Shown: positions 23,468 to 33,174 of the stretch, piece by piece
How the letters are laid out: each line of letters starts with the position of its first letter
Numbering within the stretch: position 1 is the stretch's first letter
Source: Anthoceros angustus
Lineage: Eukaryota > Streptophyta > Anthocerotopsida > Anthocerotales > Anthocerotaceae
Reading direction: 5' to 3'
Assembly: GCA_010909165.1 (NCBI GenBank)
Contig: MU008217.1
Span: forward strand, 62,001 to 126,000
Length of the DNA: 64,000 nucleotides
Position numbers and translations under genes: made by a program
The notes under the pieces: generated by a model
Told to the model about the DNA's origin: nothing
Seen by the model: only the letters and a program-made list of their open reading frames with translations
Databases searched by the model: none

Positions 23468-24757
23468 CTACCTTAGAATCCTCTTAACAGCCGACCAGTG
23501 GGTCTTGCCAGGCTCCTTAAGAAACTGTGAGGTCATACTCACAGGTAGTGAAATATCAGGCCTGGTATGATTAGAGCAGAAGATAAGTGACCCCACTGCT
23601 TGTGAATAAGGGACACCCTCCATCTCCTGCTTATCTGCTGCTGAAACTGGCGATTGCTCAATGCTTAACTTGCAGCCTGCTTCCATGGGTGTTGCTGCTA
23701 ACTTTGCATCCATCAACTTATATTTATAAAGCATATCAAATATGTATTTCTCCTGATGTATGATGAGTGTGCCACTTGACGGGTCTCGGAGCAGCTATGT
23801 ACCCAAGCAAAAGGACAGCTCCCCGATATCAACCATGTCAAATCTGCCACATAAGAGAGCCTTAACTCTGTTAATTCCTTCCAGGTCAGTACCCAATAAA
23901 ACACAGTCATCGACATATAGAGCTAACACTACAAATCCTGTTTTGTCTTGTAGAAAGTACACATTGGAGTCAGCGTCACTTTTGACAAAACCAAGGTCAA
24001 GGAGAAACTCGTCGATGCACTGATACCAGGCTCTGGGAGACTGCTTCAACCCATAGATAGTCTTCGAGCTTGAGACCCGGTCCTCCGTCCTTGACCTTGG
24101 CCTCATAGTGCCATATATTTCTTCCTCCAACTTACCATGAAGAAAAGCTGTTTTCACATCCATCTGGTGGATGAACAAGGCGAAGAATGCTGACATGGCG
24201 AACAGAGCACGAAGGGACTGCGCCTTCACCACCGGGGAAAAGGTATCATGGTAGTCTAACCCTGGCACCTGAGAAAACCCTCTAGCAACTAGGCGTGCTT
24301 TGTACCTCGCTATAGTTCCATCAGCTTTGTACTTCAATTTGAACACCCATTTACTGCTGACAATCTTCCTCCCCTTAGGCGGGGGACAAAGCTCCCATGT
24401 TTGATTGTGGATAAGAGAGTCATACTCGGAGGTAACAGCAGCAATCTAATGACGAGATTCAGGACCAGAAACGGCCTCCTTATATGATTGCGGCTCATAG
24501 CCAGGCTGCAAAGCAAGGTGAACAAACTCTCCGACAATCTCATCAGGATTTACTCCCTTGCGAGGAGGCGGTGGATTCCTACAGTACGCCCGATCGGCCC
24601 TCATGACACCTTCCCTTTGATCTGCCTGGCCTTGCGGATCGGCGAGGGGAGCATAAGATCGGGGAGGAACATACTCGACGGGATCATCAACATCTGGATC
24701 GATTGCTGGAAGAACAGGAAGATCGGCAACATCTTCAACCTTAGCTGCATCTGACAT
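23468..24757 (-). pseudogene. Copia 1 reverse transcriptase
   Basis: One minus-strand frame with two internal stops (24,448-24,446 and 23,797-23,795). It starts in the integrase-RT linker and contains FKLKYKADGTIARYKARLVA, GLDYHDTFSPV, MDVKTAFLHGKLEEEIY, KTIYGLKQSPRAWY, the catalytic YVDD (ALYVDDCVLLGT) and the thumb/connection region (PYSQAVGSLIF, TRPDISLPV). RNase H is absent. RT would copy element RNA into cDNA in cytoplasmic particles. Confidence 0.9.
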
Positions 24758-24769
24758 CGGTGGATCAGA

Positions 24770-25408
24770 TCAAGAGGCGAGGCGGAGTGAGCAGAGTTGG
24801 ACTGCAGATTGAGAGGGATCTACTGCAGGAAAATCCACTATGTCCATCATGTCAGGATCAAATTCCTCTAATGAACCTTCTGCTGATTCAGTGACTACCA
24901 TGTCAGGAACAACAGCTGAGTCATGAGGAGTTGTCAGGACAGTACGTTCATCAAAAGCTATTGTACGAGCATGAACTACATGACGGGAAGCTGGTTCAAA
25001 CAATTTATACCCATGAATACCAGGTGTGTATCCTATGAACACATGTCTTTTAGATTTGAAAGCAAACTTCTGTCTAAGCTTATCTGGAATATGGGCATAA
25101 GCTGTGCTACCGAAAACTCGGAGATGTGAAATGTCGGGCTTCACTCCTGTCCAGGACTCAAAAGGTGTACAGCTGGGAAGGGAGGACACGGCTAGCCGAT
25201 TCTGCAGATAAGTAGCCGCCTGAACAGCTTCAGCCCAGAAACGAATAGGCAGCCTCCCCTGAAAAAGTAGAGCCCTGGCAGCATCTTGGATCGTCCTATG
25301 TCTGCGCTCTGCTCTTCCATTCATGTCTGAATGATAAGGGATAGTGCCTTGTAATGCCATGTTCCTGACAAAACTCCTGGAATGCTGTCGACAGATACTC
25401 CTTCCCAT
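24770..25408 (-). pseudogene. Copia 1 integrase, C-terminal half
   Basis: This frame carries NGRAERRHRTIQDAARALLF (the region of the catalytic Glu), FWAEAVQAATYLQNRL and the GKR-like KFAFKSKRHVFIGYTPGIHG module typical of copia integrases. It joins the upstream half by a frameshift near 25,340 and the RT frame after one stop at 24,772-24,770. Confidence 0.85.
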
Positions 25409-25571
25409 TGTCCGAGCGGATACACTTCAGTTTGTAACCCATCTGACGTTCTGCATATGCCAGGTATCTCTTAAAGCTATCAAACACATCGCTCTTATGC
25501 TTCAGCAACTCAGTGACAGTGAAATGCGTTTTGTCATCTTCGAAAACAACAAAGTATTTGCTCCTCCCCAA
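25296..25571 (-). pseudogene. Copia 1 integrase core, shifted frame
   Basis: This section carries FVVFEDDKTHFTVTELL and RSDNGKEYLS, the latter holding the second catalytic Asp. It is shifted by one base relative to the frames on either side. Confidence 0.8.
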
Positions 25572-26224
25572 CTAGGAGTTGACATTGGGCCACAGATATC
25601 AGTGTGGACTAGATCTAACACTTCTGTGGATTTTCGAGGTCTCCCAGAACCGAAGTGAGATTTGAACTGCTTGCCATGCACGCAAGCAACACAAAGATCG
25701 AGATCGGGTAAGTCGGACTCTGAAAAACCTGTAACCATCTTCTCCTTCAAAAGACGTCGCATTGCTTGAATATTGGGATGACCTAACCTACAGTGCCATC
25801 TAAAAGCAATCTGAGTTTTATTAACTGGAAACTCTGATACTTGAACTGACTGCTGTGACAGGTTTAAGGCAAAATCTAAGAGATACAAATCATACAGAGG
25901 AGTACCTCTAGCAATAACTTCTGAAGGGGCACTCAGTTTGGTAATGACACACTCTAGTCCTTCAAACAAAATACGGTACTGACCAGTTTTGCCTAAGGCC
26001 ATGGTGCTAACCAAATTTTTCTTAAGTGCTGGGACATGTAGGACATTTTCTAACTCCCATGTCTTCCCATTTTGCAAAGTTACTATGACAGATCCCATTC
26101 CCTCAATGGGTATATTTGAGTTATCCCCTAGAACAACTGCATGCTGACTAGGAGATACATTGTACTTAACAAAGGCATTCTTAGAGGAACACATATGGTT
26201 TGACGCACCACTGTCCAAAACCAC
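25502..26224 (-). pseudogene. Copia 1 protease and integrase zinc domain
   Basis: The frame opens with LDSGASNHMC (copia aspartic protease active site), then VLHVPALKKNLVSTMAL, the GAG-pre-integrase/HHCC zinc domain (WHCRLGHPNI, LCVACVHGKQ) and the start of the integrase core (VLDLVHTDICGPM, first catalytic Asp). The reading frame is lost at about 25,560. Confidence 0.9.
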
Positions 26225-26323
26225 TGATTCCTACCCTTCGACACTGAAGATAGACAGGTAACCAACAGCCCCGGTGTTGCAGCTCTCGTCACGTTAGATT
26301 CATGTTGCTTGCCTTTTCCTGCA

Positions 26324-26563
26324 TCATCTCTGTTTCTTCCTACAGTCTCTAATCCAATGACCTGGCTTGTGGCAGTAGTTGCACACACCAAGTTTTTTGC
26401 TGGGCTGCTGTGGATTGGAGCTGGAAGACTCGTAGTTGGACGCTTGTCCTCTACCCCTTCCAAAGCTTCCCGCCCACGCCCGAACTCGCCAGACTTCTAC
26501 TGCGGTAAAAGAGTCAGATCGCCTGTTTATGCCATGGGTAGAGCTAGAACCTCCTTTGTTCAT
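26324..26563 (-). pseudogene. Copia 1 gag C-terminus with zinc knuckle
   Basis: Contains a CCHC knuckle, CNYCHKPGHWIRDC, after a Gly/Arg/Ser-rich stretch. It would package element RNA. The knuckle lies about 110 bp before the protease start, as expected for copia gag-pol. Confidence 0.85.
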
Positions 26564-26570
26564 GTGCTTT

Positions 26571-27211
26571 CTATTGGCCTCCGCCTGCAGGAGAGCACCA
26601 ACAAGTTTCTGAACTGTGAGATTCAGAATCGCAGTGTGGTGGTCGGCCGGAGGATGCGCGAGCTCGAATACTAGAGCTCCAAATTTCGTAGCTTGGAGGA
26701 AGGCTCATCAGGAATTGAACTGCTGCCCTCCCCTCGGATAGGATCACTCCACAAGCAGCCGCCTTGGCTTGCTCTAAACCAGCCACATGACTCTCTCGAG
26801 TCACTTTCCTTCATCTTGTGTTAAAATGGCTTGTTGCTGATGCCTCCGAGATTACATCTTTAGATTCATAAGTGTCATTCAGTAAAGACCAAACTTCATG
26901 TGAGAATTTAATCAGTTTGATATGTGGAATCATCTCCTGAGAAACTGATCCCACAAGGATCGTCCTAGCTTTGCGATCCTTGGAATGCCAATCAAGCTCA
27001 TCCTTGGCTGTCCACAGCTTCCTATTAACTCCTCCAGGAGTCAGTGTGCCGGAGTCTTGGCCAGCAACACGCCGTGGATCGAGCCATCAGCAACATCCAT
27101 AAGTAGTTTCTCCTCAAGAATACACCTCACCCGAAAGGACCAGGCATCAAAGTTATTAGGGGTGAGTCTATCTTTTTCTTGTAGACGGTCAGAGGATTGA
27201 TCTGCCGCCAT
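26571..27211 (-). pseudogene. Copia 1 gag N-terminal and middle part
   Basis: The gag start is taken at MAADQSSDRLQEKDRLTP (27,211), preceding NNFDAWSFRVRCILEEKLL, a typical copia gag opening. A middle fragment has VQFLMSLPPSYEIW. Frames change between 27,041 and 26,804, so gag is broken. Confidence 0.75.
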
Positions 27212-27231
27212 GATGCCTGTGACTAGGAGAA

Positions 27232-27600
27232 CTACTCTGCAGAGGTTCTCAGGCAAGACATCTTTGCCCTAAGCTCATCAATTTCTGATTTATGGCTTCT
27301 GATTTCTAATTCGGTCCCTGCTGCAGCAACAAACTCTGATTCACTCAATTTCTCTAGACGATCAAGACGTTTTGATAAGATGTCTACTCTTTGAGAGGTT
27401 TCTAAGACAGAAGACTTGACATTCAAGAGAGAATTGAGAAGAGAATCAAACTGTTTCATATCTTCTTGTGAACGGTAGGGTTTACAGGATCTACGCTCTA
27501 CAGACTGCGGAGATGACTGTTTCGATGTGTTGTAAATTGCTGAGCAGCAGGAGATGTCTGATATGCCCCTTAATTGACTGCGGATTGGAGCGATGATCAA
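27232..27600 (-). CDS. Copia 1 leader ORF with coiled coil
   Basis: A 122-codon frame upstream of gag. Residues ~50-115 show heptad-like hydrophobic spacing (QFDSLLNSLLNVKSSVL, RVDILSKRLDRLEKLSE, SEIDELRAKM), so a coiled coil is likely. It lies between the primer-binding site and gag, where copia elements normally carry only leader RNA. A similar arrangement is present in the copia fragment at 32.48-32.90 kb. Function unknown. Confidence 0.55.
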   Translation of the reverse strand: MIIAPIRSQLRGISDISCCSAIYNTSKQSSPQSVERRSCKPYRSQEDMKQFDSLLNSLLNVKSSVLETSQRVDILSKRLDRLEKLSESEFVAAAGTELEIRSHKSEIDELRAKMSCLRTSAE

Positions 27601-27609
27601 TTATACTAA

Positions 27610-27780
27610 TCAGAATGCTTTCAAGAAACGCACCCGCCTTCCCGCCGAATCGAGATAGTGATTTTCATGCCGCTCAAACTCCTCACCAAAACACTCAAAT
27701 TCAGATATAGGTTGTTGCCTGGCCCTGCTATTCCTAGCAGTGGCTGGCCTCTCCTGCCTGCAAGCACCCTTCCGAGGCAT
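27610..27780 (-). CDS. Copia 1 first leader ORF (MPRKG type)
   Basis: A 56-residue frame from ATG 27,780, beginning MPRKGACRQERPA and ending FLKAF. It is Arg-rich at first and then acidic. It parallels the MPKRGIASGAPRRK start at 32,904 in another copia fragment, supporting a conserved element protein whose second part is the coiled-coil frame at 27,232-27,600, now separated by stops. Confidence 0.5.
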   Translation of the reverse strand: MPRKGACRQERPATARNSRARQQPISEFECFGEEFERHENHYLDSAGRRVRFLKAF

Positions 27781-27927
27781 GTTACCTGAACCACATCAGA
27801 CCACGCACATTCTGCTCACTTGCCTAAAGAAGACATTTTTAAGAATCAAGAACCGAAAATGTATTTAGGCAATTATGTACAGAGGATTCATCTGATCATT
27901 ATAATGAGCAGGGCACAGGAGTCGTCT

Positions 27928-27939
27928 GCTCTGATACCA
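27928..27939 (-). promoter_or_regulatory. Copia 1 primer-binding site (initiator Met-tRNA type)
   Basis: The minus strand reads TGGTATCAGAGC immediately inside the LTR. This is the usual plant copia site for priming by the 3' end of initiator tRNA-Met. Confidence 0.9.
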
Positions 27940-28128
27940 TGTAAACTTTATGTGCTCACAATGAATCATAAGCATGCACACAAAAGAGTAGTAGATTAAA
28001 GAACAAAGTTCACTATACATATGCCAATGGCACAAGCAGTTGTAACTGCTATGAAAAACCTAACTACCTAAAGTATAACCCTAAGAGTATAGGCAATGTA
28101 CTAACAACTAACATTTATTTATTTAACA
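27940..28128 (-). repeat. Copia 1 5' LTR (189 bp)
   Basis: Bounded by TG at 28,128 on the element strand (TGTTAAATAAATAAATG) and CA next to the primer-binding site (CATAAAGTTTACA). The partner 3' LTR is absent. The outer boundary is inferred from TG..CA only. Confidence 0.7.
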
Positions 28129-28129
28129 G

Positions 28130-30446
28130 AGACAGTTCTCGTGAAATTGGAGAATTTACGTCCTGCGTCGCACCTGACACCTGACGCTCAAATAAGAAGG
28201 GTGGACGAAGCATGGACAAACTATTTGGCACGGGTGATCTCGAGAATTGAAGAGGGTTTTACCCCTGCATGATAGATCCGACGGAATGCCCGATCTCGCC
28301 ACTGGATCGGAAGAAATTGTGGCAAAGACATATGTCATGGGTGTCCCGGTGGGAACCACACATATGCAGCCATGAAACATTTGTGAGATCTCCCGGGAAA
28401 AACGCTTCCAATATGTGGAGGCACATGTGTCGTGGCCTCACTGCGTGAGATGAGAGTCCTGAATCGATCACAATATTATGCCTGACAAGCGGAAGATGTC
28501 TTTTATAGAGCAAGTCGTACAAGGGATGAACTGATGAAACGGGGGTTCGATGACGATGACTTGGAAATTCAACTTATACAAGGTTCTGGGACTTATTGAG
28601 GATGATGAGGCCCGAAACGATGTATACAAACAAAACAAGGTGGACAACAGGACTCATCTTATGCATAGCGAAGGTGAGGCAAAGTCCGGGAGAATGTAGA
28701 CAAGATCTTCTCAAAGTGGAAGTCGGTGACCGCCAGAGCGTAAGAGGCACAGAAGGGCACAAACAAGAAGGGAAAAGGGAAACGAGGGTGACAAGAGTCA
28801 AGAAAGTGGATGCAACGATGTAAAGCCGAAGACATGTTGGCGAAGCCGAAGTCGCTCCAAGGTATTCCAATGGTGATTGTGGGCATGATTCTCATATCCG
28901 CGAAAGAAGGTTTTGGCCCTTATAGATTTGAAAGGGATGGATGACGAAATTACCTTGCGAAAAAATTCCACATCATCCAAGTTGCTATGGCCAAACACTT
29001 GGGATGCTCATCGCTCGAGGAAGTCCGCTAGAATATCCTTATCACTCCATCGACGAAATGCTTGCGCTGTCGCACTCAATTCGCAGGAAAGGCAGGTTGT
29101 CTCTGTTATGTGTTTTCCTCCGGTAGTAATGTGTGGAGGAGGGAGGCGCCGGCCGCCGCCCGCCTACCCTTCCCACTTCCCACACATGAGTAGGCGGTAC
29201 CCGCCTCAACCCCACCCCTTGGCCGTGGAGAAGGGTGGCGGCCGCCGCGCCCGCTGCCGAACGTGGGACCTTCGGTTCTAATGCCTTTTGTGTTCTGGCA
29301 AGAATCAAGGATGTGGACAACCTCACAAAATTACCGACGATTTCCAACATTTTATCTTCAAGTGAACAACGGAAGGGGCTTGAAAATGAGCAAAGAGATT
29401 TATGGACAAAGATCCGAAGCCGGCTTTCAGATTCAATGTCCCCGGCTACGTATAAACAGTTCGATCAAGTCGAGAAACGAATGTCCCGGATATGCGGGGT
29501 TATTTGAGAGGACGAAACTATGCCCTGTTGATCATGGATGTCCCCCGAGGTTTTGATGTAGGATCTATGGACAAAAGGATGGACATCACAAGTATGAGTA
29601 CAGTGTTCCAGAGCTTTCAGGAGAAAACTACATGCGAGGAGTTCCGGATTATCGCATGGTGGTGGAGGAAGCGCATAGGAGGGAGTTCTCTAAGGAAGTG
29701 GTGCAGAGAGAGGTATGGTATCATTTGTATGGGACAAGACAAACATGAGCAATGACAAAGGAGGGTTTGAAACCGTGAGTACGTGATAAGAGGGTGGTGT
29801 CCAAGGACGGAGTTCCAAGGATAGGGCCACGATGATGCCGAATGCCATGGATGGCATGTTTAATAATGGGAGGACGGTCATAGCATATGACACTGGTGAA
29901 AAGGTGTTTACCTTTCTAATGACAAGGTGGTATGCTGCACCAAAGGTCACTGGCCTTGCGATGAAGCTCATAAAACATTTTCAAGGAAGGGACTGGTGCT
30001 TGATGCATGCTCTGTGAGCGGACAACCATTTAGACCTTGCTTTGTGGACGCCACCCAGACGCCATCGAGGCCGACTTGAGGTGTGCAGCTATATTCCGCA
30101 ACGCATCCATGGGCACGAGGTCACGGGCCAAGAAGAAGAGCTCACTTCGAGCCTCATGAGAGGCCCCTCCCGCTTTGGGCGAAGGAAGTATGCATTGAGA
30201 AGGATGGTTTAAAGGCTGTGGTTCCCTCATCAAAAGAATGATGAGGACAACTGGAGAGCTCTTAGACGGGCAGCAGACTTTGAATGCCGCTTTGGGAGCA
30301 ACTGGGGGGGACGGAGTCGAAGGGTGACGGAGACGAAAGGCAGAGCCTCGAAGAAAATGACAGTTTTGACGAGGAGGAGATGGAACAACTGCGCAATGTT
30401 GCAGGCGTTATGGATTCAAGATCGGCCAGCGCCGATGAGTCGCAAT
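28130..30446 (+). pseudogene. Broken ParB-like / DNA N4/N6-methyltransferase gene
   Basis: No single frame covers it, but conserved-looking pieces appear in order on the plus strand. At 28,141-28,260 comes LRPASHLTPDAQIRRV then RVISRIEEGF. At 28,348-28,374 GGNHTYAAM resembles the GGNHR-type box of ParB-like domains. At 29,525-29,557 LLIMDVPRGFD resembles MTase motif IV (DPPYGxD). At ~29,640-29,720 is FRIIAWWW then REVWYHLYG. At 29,860-30,022 FTFLMTRWYAAPKVTGLAMK leads to LDACSVSG, resembling motif I (LDxCSGSGT), and at 30,061 AIEAD. IV-before-I order fits beta-class enzymes methylating amino groups of C or A. The end is acidic (EENDSFDEEEMEQLRN), stop near 30,446. Many stops, frameshifts and a GC-rich insertion (~29,130-29,250) make it non-functional as assembled. 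The 5' end is cut by the copia LTR. Confidence 0.45.
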
Positions 30447-30789
30447 GAGCCCACCTCATATTCCTCCGATTTAGAGTAGGTAGGTTGAAACTATAGGTCC
30501 TACTTAGGAGGGATCACATTTTTTTGTTGTACAATCAGCCAGCCAGTGGTTCGGGACATTGAAGTCAATGGCTTGGATGTTGAGATAGACGATGTGGGGC
30601 CGCCGCCGCCTCTAATGTAACAATGAACCGAAACTATGTTGTATGCATGTCGCGTGCCACTGTATGAACTTCTGAATTTCACCGCTATTTTCAATGTAAC
30701 GTCAGAAGGCGGTTTCCGAACGGGGCTGCATTCATGCAAGAGGGTCCGACCCCAATCGAAGAGGGTTTGTATATTCACCCCCTTGCAAA
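30447..30789. other. Spacer between methyltransferase remnant and gypsy fragment
   Basis: Mixed sequence with no convincing frame. It may be 3' UTR of the broken gene upstream. Confidence 0.5.
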
Positions 30790-32120
30790 TTTATCGTGTT
30801 TGTTACCTTTGCAAGTACCCGAGGGAAGGTTCCAATCCATCTCCATGGATTTTGTGACAGCCCTCCCACGTACACGTACAGGAAAAGACAGCATATGGGT
30901 GATTATGGACCGGTTGTCCAAATGCTGTCACTTCATTCCAGTGAATTCCAACATCACAGCTCCAAGGTTGGCCAGCATATTCACAAAGGAAATCTTCAGA
31001 CTCCACGGTTGCCCACAGAACATCGTTTCAGACCGCGACCCCAAATTCACAGCAGGGTTCTGGCGAGCCTTCACCGAAACCCTGGGCATCCGACAGAGTT
31101 TGTCCTCCACATGCCACCGAATGGCGGTCGTAACGCCGACATGTGTGAAGATATGTTGAGGCACTACACGCATGACAAGCAAGGCAAGTGGGAAGAGTTC
31201 TTACCTCTCCTCGAATATGCCTACAACAGCTCCAAACATGCGGCCACAGGAGTGTCCCCCTTCAAGTTGTTATATGGAGAGAACCCACCACCACCTGGAT
31301 TATGGCCAGCTAGCGAAGCCAAATGGAGGAGCGCAGCCGAGGTTGCTGAGGACATCTGGCACGAGGTGCACAAAGCAAAGCAAAATCTTCTGTCAGCTCA
31401 GGACCGCGCCAAAAAGTCGAGCAACAAGCACAGGCGGGAAATTTCTTACACCATCGGCCAATTGGTGTGGTTGCGAATTCGTCCTCACCGGTATCCATCA
31501 CTACTCCAGCAAAAGCACAAGTTGGCGTATCGATTTGCAGGCCCCTTCAAGATCTTACGCAAGGTCAATGAGGTCGCCTACACACTCGATCTTCCAGCCG
31601 GTTGGCGTATGTGTCACACCTTCCATGTGAGCATGTTGAAGCCGATCCGTGAGACCCCACTTGCCCTTGCCGCCCTGCGAGACTCGCGCCAAGGGCAACC
31701 GGGAAACCTGCGCCCGCAGACCGGCTGTTTTTTTCGCCAACACGGTGCAATTCTCCAGGACCGACCACGAAGGACAACTCGACCACCACACCACCGACAT
31801 CAGCCACACCACCCCAGCCAAACAACACAGCATGGAAGCGGAACAAATTTCCCCACCATCCCACCACCGACATCACCACCACCTGACCAAACAACATGAA
31901 TGGGCGGAACAAATTTCCCCACCATCCCCAGCTCACCGACCTCGCCCAACATGATAGAATCCTTGAGGTACGCACTCGTCACTTGCGAAACCGATCTGTC
32001 CGTGATTACTTGGTTGGATGGAGCCAGAACCATACCGCCACTGGGAGCCGGACTTCGCAGACGATTTCCTCACCTCGCCGGCTTGAGGGCTGGAGGGACA
32101 GCCTCTTGCGGTGGGGAGAA
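30790..32120 (+). mobile_element. Ty3/gypsy fragment 1: integrase and C-terminal domain
   Basis: The integrase core begins at VPEGRFQSISMDFVTALP (first Asp) and continues through DRLSKCCHFIPV and NIVSDRDPKF (second Asp). A frameshift near 31,130 destroys the block that should hold the catalytic Glu. The second frame continues with WEEFLPLLEYAYNSS, SPFKLLYGENPPPP and the GPY/F-type module RFAGPFKILRKVNEVAYTL, then HTFHVSMLKP and a Pro/His-rich tail. DYLVGW near 32,002 may be a chromodomain remnant. Gag, protease and RT are missing at this locus. Confidence 0.9.
32110..32120 (+). promoter_or_regulatory. Gypsy 1 polypurine tract
   Basis: GGTGGGGAGAA lies immediately before TGTTACGATC, the usual position for plus-strand DNA priming. 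Confidence 0.7.
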
Positions 32121-32478
32121 TGTTACGATCGCCAGGAGCAGGAACGACCGTGACGATCACCAGCATGGGAGACGAAGCCACGAGGCGGCGAGGCCCAGCT
32201 AGGTTTTAAGACACGGATGGGGTACCCACAAAACCCAAACATAACGATTGAAGCAGGCGGGCTAGATAAAGCATGCTAGAATAAAATATACTTAGGAAGG
32301 TTAGGTAAAGTAAACGTAATTAGATTAGAACTTCCGTTCACCCTAGGAAGACGTTAGAGTTAGTTACTCGGGCCTTCTTGGCTGAACCCGGAAGCGCCCT
32401 TCTTATACCCCGGACACTAAACAAACAGAGCCAATCATAGACGGCTCATTCGCGTTCTTGAGGACCGGTCCTGGAAAA
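32121..32478 (+). repeat. Gypsy 1 3' LTR, probably incomplete
   Basis: Starts TGTTACGATCGCC after the polypurine tract. It contains AT-rich stretches and CTTATACCCCGG. The right end is not definable because a copia leader region begins at about 32,479. Confidence 0.55.
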
Positions 32479-32904
32479 TCAGCTGGGCTTAGACCACAGA
32501 TCGGGAACGTGACAGGAGTTCTGATGGCTCTGACGTCTAAGATGAAGCTGCGTGATACCAGCGGTGAGACACTCAACTAGGTCCTGCAGCTCATGAATTT
32601 TGGCGCGAGCAGAAAGGATCTCACTTTCCTTTGCCTGCTTGTCAGGGCGCCGCCTCAATCGAGATGCTGGGGCTGCTGAGGTACATACCATTTTGTATCT
32701 GCCAGAGAAGGGTGTTGGACTCACGCTGCGCCTTGAACAGGTTGATCGGGCTGGAAGCCTCGGTGAAGATTGCCGGGATACTGATGTGTGATGATTCTCC
32801 TGGCAAGCTATGCAGACGAAACCCGTTATGATGGAAGGAAAGTTGTCAGCGTCTATGTTGACCTTCCGCCTGGGCGCACCTGAGGCAATCCCTCTCTTAG
32901 GCAT
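32479..32904 (-). CDS. Copia fragment 4: leader ORF with coiled coil
   Basis: Frame from the MPKRGIASGAPRRKVN start at 32,904, chosen by similarity to the MPRKG start of copia 1. It contains FVCIACQENHH and, near the end, a helical KESEILSARAKIHELQDLVE stretch. It sits just inside a copia primer-binding site (32,946-32,957), the same place as in copia 1. No gag or pol follows, so only the element's 5' end is present. Confidence 0.5.
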   Translation of the reverse strand: MPKRGIASGAPRRKVNIDADNFPSIITGFVCIACQENHHTSVSRQSSPRLPARSTCSRRSVSPTPFSGRYKMVCTSAAPASRLRRRPDKQAKESEILSARAKIHELQDLVECLTAGITQLHLRRQSHQNSCHVPDLWSKPS

Positions 32905-32945
32905 CGTGCCTTGCCGCACATGGGCGCTCGTGCGGATTGCCTAAA

Positions 32946-32957
32946 GCTCTGATACCA
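32946..32957 (-). promoter_or_regulatory. Copia fragment 4 primer-binding site
   Basis: The minus strand reads TGGTATCAGAGC, complementary to the tRNA-Met 3' end, 42 bp upstream of the MPKRG start. Confidence 0.85.
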
Positions 32958-32959
32958 AA

Positions 32960-33130
32960 AAGCAAGTGCGGATCATTGAGGGGCATGAGCAGGTACGAGC
33001 GAAAGCACGAGAGCGCCGCAGAGAAGAATGAAAAACGGTTATTTTGTTCACGGGAAATTGCTGAATATATACAATGGTGATAAGTCTGTTGTAACTGTTC
33101 ATAAAACTACTAAAGCATATTCAACCTAAC
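32960..33130 (-). repeat. Copia fragment 4, probable 5' LTR
   Basis: Sequence beyond the primer-binding site up to CAACCTAACATATGG is AT-rich and about as long as the copia 1 LTR. Clean TG..CA ends are not visible, so the boundaries are approximate. Confidence 0.4.
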
Positions 33131-33174
33131 ATATGGATGAATTAACTATTTCTTCAGTCACCATATGTATGGAA

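Larger units (their letters stand above)
23468..28128 (-). mobile_element. Ty1/copia retrotransposon 1, 3'-truncated
   Basis: Read on the minus strand the order is 5' LTR (28,128-27,940), primer-binding site, leader ORFs, gag with zinc knuckle, protease, integrase, reverse transcriptase. PR-INT-RT order is diagnostic of copia. RNase H and the 3' LTR are missing after the VKRILR block at 23,468. Two frameshifts (near 25,560 and 25,340) and three in-frame stops interrupt pol, so it is not autonomous. It is related to element 2 at the right edge (both have EAGCKLS and KTAFLHGKLEEEI). Confidence 0.9.

Noticed and set aside
23795-24346. Copia RT as an intact functional gene
   Set aside because: In-frame stops lie on either side and RNase H is missing, so only a remnant can be claimed.
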